This document shows, piece after piece, positions 1 through 6,216 of a DNA stretch of 6,216 nucleotides. The notes beneath the pieces were generated by a model. The model saw only the letters and a list, made by a program, of their open reading frames with translations, made no database searches and was not told the origin of the DNA. Made by a program: the position numbers and the translations under genes. The stretch's first letter is position 1. Each line of letters begins with the position of its first letter. Source of the DNA: Bacteroidota bacterium (GTDB taxonomy: Bacteria > Bacteroidota > Bacteroidia > Flavobacteriales > Flavobacteriaceae); NCBI GenBank assembly GCA_006227965.1, contig SBFL01000256.1, forward strand, positions 1-6,216. The letters run 5' to 3'.

Positions 1-964
1 CCATATCCGTCGAACCCAGTTTGGTTTTGGTCTGGCTCTCGAAGACCGGTTCCATGACCTTGATGGAAATGGCCGAGATAATGCTCTTGCGAATATCTGA
101 AGCGTCATAATTCTTCCCGTAAAAATCCCTGAGGGTCTTGACCAGGGCCTCCCTGAAGGCAGATTGGTGGGTGCCTCCCTGGGTGGTGTACTGTCCGTTT
201 ACAAAGGAGTGGTACTCCTCGCTGTACTGCGTCCTGCTGTGGGTAAGGGCTATCTCGATGTCTTCACCCTTGAGGTGAATGATGGGGTACAGGAAATCTT
301 CCGTGCTGTTGTAATCTTCCAGGAGGTCTTTCAGCCCGTTTTCCGAGTAGAACTTTTCCCCGTTAAACCCTATGGTCAGGCCCGGATTCAGATAGACGTA
401 AATGCGCAGCATCCGCTCGACGTACTCGCTACGGTAACGGAACTTCTTGAATATCTGGTCATCCGGTACAAAGGAAACCTTCGTGCCGCGCTTGCGGGAA
501 GACTCCTCGAGGAATTCCTCCTGGGTGAGCTCCCCTCGTTCAAATTCGGCTGATTTGGACTGTCCGTCCCGGTTTGATTCGACCCGGAAAAAAGATGAGA
601 GCGCGTTTACGGCTTTGGTTCCAACCCCGTTTAATCCGACGGATTTCTTGAAGGCACGGGTATCGTATTTCCCTCCGGTATTCATTTTGGATACCACATC
701 CACCACCTTACCCAGGGGGATGCCCCTTCCATGATCCCGGACCGTTACCCGATCTTCCTTAATGGAGATTTCAATGGTTTTCCCCGCACCCATCACGAAT
801 TCATCGATGCAGTTGTCAATGACCTCCTTCAGGAGGATGTAAATACCATCATCATGTGAAGACCCGTCTCCCAGCTTCCCAATGTACATTCCGGGTCTCA
901 TCCGGATATGCTCTTTCCAGTCAAGGGATCGGATATTCTCTTCTGTATACTGTGTTTCTGCCAT
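1..964 (-). CDS. parE: DNA topoisomerase IV subunit B (ParE), N-terminal part, cut by window edge
   Basis: This is the ATPase subunit of the type IIA topoisomerase that decatenates daughter chromosomes in the cytoplasm, paired with ParC/GyrA-like subunit A. The reverse-strand frame is open from an ATG at 964-962 to the window edge and gives 321 codons, about half of a normal ParE of some 600+ residues. The GHKL ATPase fold is plain: EVIDN at 47-51 (general base E47, Mg-binding N51), DHGRGIP at 77-83, TGGKY at 96-100 and the ATP lid GLNGVGTKA at 110-118. The transducer domain shows QGGTH and the QTK loop (Q311-T312-K313), whose lysine contacts the ATP gamma-phosphate. The opening ([20 protein letters not shown], residues 6-25) is the form I associate with Bacteroidota ParE; their GyrB paralogue usually reads EAVRKRPAMYIG here. 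The TOPRIM domain and C-terminus lie outside the window. No truncation or frameshift is seen within it. GyrB is the alternative and is less likely. Confidence 0.93.
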   Translation of the reverse strand, partial: MAETQYTEENIRSLDWKEHIRMRPGMYIGKLGDGSSHDDGIYILLKEVIDNCIDEFVMGAGKTIEISIKEDRVTVRDHGRGIPLGKVVDVVSKMNTGGKYDTRAFKKSVGLNGVGTKAVNALSSFFRVESNRDGQSKSAEFERGELTQEEFLEESSRKRGTKVSFVPDDQIFKKFRYRSEYVERMLRIYVYLNPGLTIGFNGEKFYSENGLKDLLEDYNSTEDFLYPIIHLKGEDIEIALTHSRTQYSEEYHSFVNGQYTTQGGTHQSAFREALVKTLRDFYGKNYDASDIRKSIISAISIKVMEPVFESQTKTKLGSTDM

Positions 965-983
965 AAATAGGGTGTTACCCCTG

Positions 984-1014
984 CTAATATAAAATTTAGG
1001 TTAAGAAATCAAAA
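984..1014 (-). promoter_or_regulatory. Candidate parE promoter (Bacteroidota type)
   Basis: On the reverse strand TTTTG (1014-1010) is followed after 18 nt by TATATTAG (991-984). This is one mismatch from the Bacteroidota -7 consensus TAnnTTTG, and the spacing is acceptable for the -33 TTG element. The box lies about 20 nt upstream of the parE ATG, which would leave a short leader of roughly 13 nt. The remainder of the 132-bp gap between ychF and parE is AT-rich, with no convincing terminator and no gene. The assignment rests on motif match alone. Confidence 0.4.
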
Positions 1015-1096
1015 TCTGGTGACGTTAAAGTAATTAACAATAAAAACCCTAAAATGTTGATAGCTCAGCTCCTGCCAACCCTTGTGGAAAAGGCGT

Positions 1097-2191
1097 TTAT
1101 ACATTGAACCGGAAATGCATCACATCTCCGTCCTGAACCACGTATTCCCTTCCTTCAATCCGCATCTTGCCGGCCTCCCGGACCCTGGCCTCACTCCCAT
1201 AGGCATGGTAATCGGCATAGGAAATGACCTCTGCCCGGATGAATCCCTTCTCGAAGTCTGTATGGATAACCCCGGCTGCCTGGGGCGCGGTAGCACCCAC
1301 AGGGATTGTCCAGGCCCTGACTTCTTTTTCCCCGGCGGTAAAATACGTCTGCAAATTCAGTAGCTTGTAGGCGGCCCGGATCAGTTTTGAGGAACCCGGT
1401 TCTTCCAGTCCGAGGTCCTCAAGGAACAATTGCCGCTCCTCGTAGGTTTCTAGTTCGTTGATGTCCGCTTCCGTGGCCACTGCAAGCACGAGCACCCCGG
1501 CTTTCTCCCCGGCAACGGCTTCCCTGACACGATTCACATAGGCGTTCCCGGAAAGAGCGGCCTGTTCGTCCACATTGCAAACATACAGGACGGGTTTGTC
1601 TGTGAGAAGCTGGAGGGGTTCTACGAATTCCTCCCGGGCTTTTTCTTCCATGGCAATAGCTCTGACGGAAATTCCGGACTCCAGCCCCTTTTTTGTGAGT
1701 TCCAGCACCACAGCTTCTTTCTGTGCCTCTTTGTTGCCTGTACGCGCGGCACGCCCTACGCGCTCAAGACGCTTCTCAACGGTTTCCAGATCCTTCAGCT
1801 GTAGTTCTATATCGATGGTCTCCTTGTCCCGGATGGGGTCTACGGAACCATCCACATGAACGACATTGTCATTGTCAAAGCACCTTAGTACATGAAGAAT
1901 GGCGTCGGTTTCCCTTATATTGCCCAGGAACTGGTTGCCTAGCCCCTCCCCTTTGCTGGCCCCCTTAACCAGGCCGGCTATATCCACAATTTCCACCGTG
2001 GCCGGGACTACCCGTTCCGGGTGTACCAGTTTTTCAAGCACCTGCAGGCGCGGGTCCGGGACGTTAACCACCCCCAGGTTGGGTTCTATGGTGCAAAATG
2101 GAAAATTGGCGCTCTGTGCCTTGGCGTTCGAAAGGCAGTTGAACAAGGTTGATTTGCCTACATTTGGCAAGCCGACAATACCCGCTTTCAT
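1097..2191 (-). CDS. ychF: Redox-regulated ATPase YchF (OLA1/OBG family)
   Basis: This is a cytoplasmic TRAFAC-class P-loop NTPase that, unlike other OBG GTPases, prefers ATP. In bacteria it associates with ribosomes and modulates translation and the oxidative-stress response. The protein has 364 residues, the normal full length. The G1 P-loop GLPNVGKST is at 7-15. PFCTI at 31-35 places C33 at the position of the E. coli redox-sensing Cys35. The G3 motif DIAG is at 70-73, followed by the family signature [15 protein letters not shown] (75-89). A helical, charged coiled-coil insert spans about 128-190. The G4 motif is NVDE (206-209) in place of NKxD, which is the hallmark of ATP specificity in this family. 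A C-terminal TGS domain covers about 281-363. The start is the ATG immediately before KAGIVGLPN; no upstream in-frame start is needed. In gammaproteobacteria the gene often follows pth; here it lies upstream of parE in the same direction, 132 bp apart, and is divergent from the secreted protein gene. Confidence 0.96.
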   Translation of the reverse strand: MKAGIVGLPNVGKSTLFNCLSNAKAQSANFPFCTIEPNLGVVNVPDPRLQVLEKLVHPERVVPATVEIVDIAGLVKGASKGEGLGNQFLGNIRETDAILHVLRCFDNDNVVHVDGSVDPIRDKETIDIELQLKDLETVEKRLERVGRAARTGNKEAQKEAVVLELTKKGLESGISVRAIAMEEKAREEFVEPLQLLTDKPVLYVCNVDEQAALSGNAYVNRVREAVAGEKAGVLVLAVATEADINELETYEERQLFLEDLGLEEPGSSKLIRAAYKLLNLQTYFTAGEKEVRAWTIPVGATAPQAAGVIHTDFEKGFIRAEVISYADYHAYGSEARVREAGKMRIEGREYVVQDGDVMHFRFNV

Positions 2192-2205
2192 AGTGATGTT
2201 TTCAG

Positions 2206-2231
2206 AAAAGGAAGGCTTTTGGCCTCCTTCT
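2206..2231 (-). promoter_or_regulatory. 5'-leader hairpin upstream of ychF
   Basis: Positions 2206-2216 and 2222-2231 are complementary: AAAAGGAAGGC, then a loop TTTTG, then GCCTCCTTCT on the plus strand. In the ychF transcript this folds as a stem of about 8-10 bp with one bulged base (2212) and a five-base loop, ending about 15 nt before the ATG. The 5' arm of the RNA contains AGGAGG (2228-2223), a perfect Shine-Dalgarno-like string, but it is buried in the stem and about 31 nt from the start codon. A regulatory role is inference; no U-run follows, so it is not an intrinsic terminator. Confidence 0.4.
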
Positions 2232-2244
2232 TATTAATGAGGCG

Positions 2245-2252
2245 CAAATATA
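2245..2252 (-). promoter_or_regulatory. Candidate ychF promoter -7 box
   Basis: The reverse strand reads TATATTTG, an exact match to the Bacteroidota -7 consensus TAnnTTTG, about 55 nt upstream of the ychF ATG. Transcription would start near 2238 and include the leader hairpin. No TTG was found at the expected -33 distance, so the upstream element is weak or absent. No equivalent box was found on the plus strand for the divergent gene at 2368. Confidence 0.5.
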
Positions 2253-2367
2253 GAACTTCTGAGGCTGACCTGCCACCTGTTAAGCCATTGAAATCAACGG
2301 GGAAATTCAGGGGCCGGAACGTAACAAATCAGAAGGCCATTCGTCTAAACAGCAAAACCAGGTTTTA

Positions 2368-3831
2368 ATGAGGTCCGTCATTTTTTTTCTTTTTGCTCTT
2401 TTGGTGCACCTGCAGGCAGAAGGGCAAACGATTACAACCCGTCTGCTCGATGCTGAAAGCGGGGAACCCATCCCCTTTGCCACTGTTGTGACCGGGGAGA
2501 ACCGGGGTACCATAACCAATGAGGAAGGCTACCTGAACCTGGACCTCTCCAGCCTGGAGGATTCATCCGTCCGCCTCTCCTGCATGGGGTATGAATCCCT
2601 GGAGGTGGATGTAAATACACTTGAGAACTCCGGACTGATCCGGTTGAAACCTGCCCCCATCGAACTAAATGAAGTACGGCTCGGGGGAGGTGTCCCAACT
2701 GCCGAAGAAATCATGCGGGAAGTCCGCAGGAACCTCGGGCGAAACTACCCTTCAGAGGCCTCCTATGAGCTGTTTTACAGGGAATCCAATTTCATGCAAT
2801 TTGACCAGCTGGATATGGAGCTGGAAAAAGCTTCGGACCTGAAGCGTCGCGAATTGGAAAAAGCCCAGAAGGACCTCAGGGATTTCAGCGCCTATATCCG
2901 GGACAGCCGTGCTGTGAAATTCCTGGATTTTAACGGGCAGTACCAAAATCTGCAGGATACAAGCCTGCTGCAGGTGGACCGGGTGACGGAACTGCTGGAT
3001 GCCAAAAAGGATTTCACCATGGAAAAACTGCAGGAAAGGGCGCAGAAGATCATCCTGTCCCATCTGGACAGCACCGAAACCTACAAATTAAAAACCGGGG
3101 TGTTTAAGGTCGAGGACAGCCTCTCCATGAATGGCGATTTCGGGGAAGACGAATCTAATGACAGCATAGCCACCTCTTCCCTGAGGGGAAAAATAACGGA
3201 TGTGCTTTCTATAGCAGGGCTGAAGGATGGAAAGCGACTTTACGGGTTCCTGGACGGGGAATCCTATCGGTATGAATTTATAGAGCCAAGCTATTTCGAT
3301 GGCAACTACGTCTATGCTCTGGGGTTTCGGCCCAAGAAGAGCAAAGCCAAATTTTCAGGGACCCTCTACATCGACGCCGCTACCTATGCCATACTGAAGG
3401 CAGACTATCATTATGCCCAGGGTCGGAGAGGAGAAAAGGTAAACCTGAAATTGCTGCTCGGGGTTAAATACGTGGAAAATATGGATCGGGGCACGATTAT
3501 CTTTCGAAGAAATCAGGAAGGAAAATATCATCCATACTACATTCATAAAGAGTACGGTAACTATGTTTACCTGCATCGAAGCTTAAAATTCATTGAAAAC
3601 AGTCCCTCCAAAAAGAAAGTACGGTTCGATTTTCTTATGGAAGGAGGTGTAAGAGAAAAGGAAAGCCTTTTGCTGCGACATGAAATTACCACGCCTTCCG
3701 AGCGCATGCTCTCTCAAAGCCCGGATAAAATAAAGATCCGGAAGCTGGAGCGCTATGAACCCACTATATGGCAGGATATCGAGATCATTGCCCCCCTGGA
3801 GGAGATGAAGAATTTCAGCGTGACCAACTGA
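2368..3831 (+). CDS. Secreted carboxypeptidase-like regulatory domain protein, function unknown
   Basis: A 487-residue protein with an apparent Sec signal peptide: M-R start, hydrophobic stretch 4-15 (VIFFLFALLVHL), and probable cleavage near AEGQ at about residue 20. Residues 21-95 look like a CarboxypepD_reg-like beta-sandwich: GEPIPFATV (32-40), GTITNEEGYLNL (47-58) and SCMGYESLEV (71-80). This is the Ig-like fold found at the N-terminus of TonB-dependent receptors and many Bacteroidota surface proteins. There is no TonB plug or barrel-like length behind it. A charged helical stretch follows (about 150-235), then an acidic low-complexity patch (259-266). A beta-rich C-terminal half includes KFSGTLYIDAATYAILKADY (328-347) and WQDIEIIAPLEEM near the end, which recalls the family around DUF5686. 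Location would be periplasm or outer-membrane periphery. No catalytic motif is visible, and 'carboxypeptidase' describes only the domain's name, not an activity. It has its own 5' region, and its stop lies one base from that of the convergent ferredoxin. Confidence 0.8.
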   Translation: MRSVIFFLFALLVHLQAEGQTITTRLLDAESGEPIPFATVVTGENRGTITNEEGYLNLDLSSLEDSSVRLSCMGYESLEVDVNTLENSGLIRLKPAPIELNEVRLGGGVPTAEEIMREVRRNLGRNYPSEASYELFYRESNFMQFDQLDMELEKASDLKRRELEKAQKDLRDFSAYIRDSRAVKFLDFNGQYQNLQDTSLLQVDRVTELLDAKKDFTMEKLQERAQKIILSHLDSTETYKLKTGVFKVEDSLSMNGDFGEDESNDSIATSSLRGKITDVLSIAGLKDGKRLYGFLDGESYRYEFIEPSYFDGNYVYALGFRPKKSKAKFSGTLYIDAATYAILKADYHYAQGRRGEKVNLKLLLGVKYVENMDRGTIIFRRNQEGKYHPYYIHKEYGNYVYLHRSLKFIENSPSKKKVRFDFLMEGGVREKESLLLRHEITTPSERMLSQSPDKIKIRKLERYEPTIWQDIEIIAPLEEMKNFSVTN

Positions 3832-3832
3832 A

Positions 3833-5349
<1,517 letters not shown>

Positions 5350-5350
<1 letters not shown>

Positions 5351-5384
5351 GCAGGGCAAGCAGTCCTTCCTGCCATTAATTTTT
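5350..5384 (+). terminator. Weak intrinsic terminator or attenuator before serC
   Basis: GGCAGG (5350-5355) pairs with CCTGCC (5369-5374), leaving a loop of about 13 bases. Six bases later there is a run of five Ts (5380-5384). The stem is short and the T-run is displaced from it, so termination may be partial and allow read-through into serC. The stem begins at the last base of the reductase stop codon. TAATTTTT at 5377-5384 is one mismatch from a -7 box and could instead be part of a serC promoter, but no -33 TTG was found. Confidence 0.35.
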
Positions 5385-5418
5385 AAGAACTTTACACTCT
5401 GAAGTAAACCCAGATCCA

Positions 5419-6216
5419 ATGAAGAAACACAATTTCAGTGCGGGCCCATCTATCCTGCCCGCCGAGGTAATGCAGAAGGCCGCAGAAGCGGTGGTTGAAC
5501 TAGATAATTCCGGACTTTCCCTGATCGAGATCTCCCACCGCAGTGAGGCATTCGTAACCATCATGGAAAAGGCACGGAGCCTGGTCCTGGAACTGCTGGG
5601 GCTCAAGGGCAAAGGCTATCAGGCCCTGTTCCTTCAGGGAGGCGCCAGTATGGAATTCCTGATGGTGGCCTATAACCTCCTGGAGGCCAAAGCGGGATAC
5701 ATAAACACGGGCGCCTGGAGTGAAAAATCCATCAAGGAGGCCAAGCTTTTCGGGCGCGTGGTGGAGATTGCCTCCTCAAAAGACCAGCAATTCAAATACA
5801 TCCCTAAAGGTTACTCAGTGCCAAATGACCTGGATTACCTGCACCTGACCTCAAACAATACCATTTTTGGAACCCAGTTCCGGGAGTTTCCCGAAACCAA
5901 GGTACCGCTGGTGGCGGATATGAGTTCGGATATTTTCTCCAGAGAGCTTGACTTTGCCCGGTTTGATCTGATCTATGCCGGCGCCCAGAAGAATATGGGG
6001 CCTGCCGGCACTACCCTGGTGGTGGTCCGGGAAGACATCCTGGGAAATGTGACACGAAAGATCCCCTCCATGCTGGACTACCAGGTCCACATTGGAAAGC
6101 AAAGCATGTTCAACACGCCGCCTGTATTTGCGGTCTACACCTCCCTCCTTACCCTGGAATGGCTCAAACGACAGGGAGGTATTGGGGCAATGGAAGAACG
6201 AAACAAAAAAAAGGCC
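5419..6216 (+). CDS. serC: Phosphoserine aminotransferase, C-terminus cut by window edge
   Basis: A PLP-dependent class V aminotransferase that converts 3-phosphohydroxypyruvate and glutamate to phosphoserine and 2-oxoglutarate, the second step of serine synthesis. It also acts on 3-hydroxy-4-phosphohydroxythreonine, an intermediate of the DXP-dependent vitamin B6 route. The frame is open for 266 codons to the right edge; a full protein is about 355-360 residues. The N-terminal NFSAGPS (5-11) is diagnostic. SHRS at 39-42 supplies the phosphate-binding H40/R41. FLQGGAS binds cofactor phosphate, TSNNTIFGTQ lies at the substrate site, and VADMSSD carries D167 (pyridine-nitrogen contact). AGAQKNMGPAG contains the Schiff-base lysine K191. 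NTPPVFAVYT is intact near the end. The start is the ATG just before KKHNFSAGPS. In many Bacteroidota serC is followed by a D-3-phosphoglycerate dehydrogenase-like gene, which would lie beyond the window. Confidence 0.96.
   Translation, partial: MKKHNFSAGPSILPAEVMQKAAEAVVELDNSGLSLIEISHRSEAFVTIMEKARSLVLELLGLKGKGYQALFLQGGASMEFLMVAYNLLEAKAGYINTGAWSEKSIKEAKLFGRVVEIASSKDQQFKYIPKGYSVPNDLDYLHLTSNNTIFGTQFREFPETKVPLVADMSSDIFSRELDFARFDLIYAGAQKNMGPAGTTLVVVREDILGNVTRKIPSMLDYQVHIGKQSMFNTPPVFAVYTSLLTLEWLKRQGGIGAMEERNKKKA

Noticed and set aside
164..734. Plus-strand open frames over the parE region
   Set aside because: They are antisense to a well-supported ParE frame and have no recognisable domain.
1056..1080. 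TAGCTCAGCTC string resembling a tRNA D-arm
   Set aside because: No acceptor stem, anticodon arm or T-arm can be built around it; it lies in the ychF-parE gap and is probably chance.
1030..1080. Possible ychF terminator (GTTG...CAAC around AGCTGAGCT, then T-rich sequence on the reverse strand)
   Set aside because: The stem is only about four outer pairs with a poor interior, so it is too weak to annotate.
1575..2237. Plus-strand open frames over ychF
   Set aside because: They are shadows of the ychF coding sequence; their compositions are low-complexity Ser/Pro/Arg and no family is recognised.

Overview
The window looks like chromosomal DNA from a member of the Bacteroidota, most likely a marine-type Flavobacteriia with roughly balanced GC. 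Three things point there. The protein variants are of this group: the ParE N-terminus, an Alv-type ferredoxin with an insert, a LuxC-like acyl-CoA reductase next to serC, and a CarboxypepD_reg-like secreted protein. Promoter-like boxes match the Bacteroidota -7 motif TAnnTTTG. There are no good Shine-Dalgarno sites immediately upstream of the starts. The genus cannot be named from this sequence alone. There is no mobile element, CRISPR array, tRNA or rRNA.

Layout. Positions 1-964 (minus) hold the N-terminal half of the topoisomerase IV B subunit (parE), cut by the window edge. Positions 1097-2191 (minus) hold a complete ychF, the OBG-family ATPase. A 176-bp divergent intergenic region follows, with a ychF promoter box and a 5'-UTR hairpin. 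Positions 2368-3831 (plus) hold a secreted or periplasmic protein with an N-terminal carboxypeptidase-regulatory-like domain. It ends tail to tail, one base from the stop of a minus-strand dicluster ferredoxin (3833-4186). The ferredoxin is divergent from a LuxC-type acyl-CoA reductase (4289-5350, plus), and the two are separated by a compact pair of interleaved promoters. A candidate weak terminator/attenuator lies in the 68-bp gap before serC (5419 to the right edge, plus, truncated at the 3' end).

How it fits together. parE and ychF are housekeeping genes (chromosome decatenation; translation/stress ATPase). Ferredoxin, acyl-CoA reductase and serC form a neighbourhood that I recall recurring in Bacteroidota. 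SerC is the second step of serine synthesis. The reductase is predicted to turn an acyl-CoA into an aldehyde, and why it sits between a ferredoxin and serine synthesis is not explained by the sequence. I found no clearly novel multi-gene system. The most interesting items are regulatory (the interleaved divergent promoter with an inverted repeat, and the ychF leader hairpin), the 1-nt convergent junction, and the unassigned secreted protein and acyl-CoA reductase.
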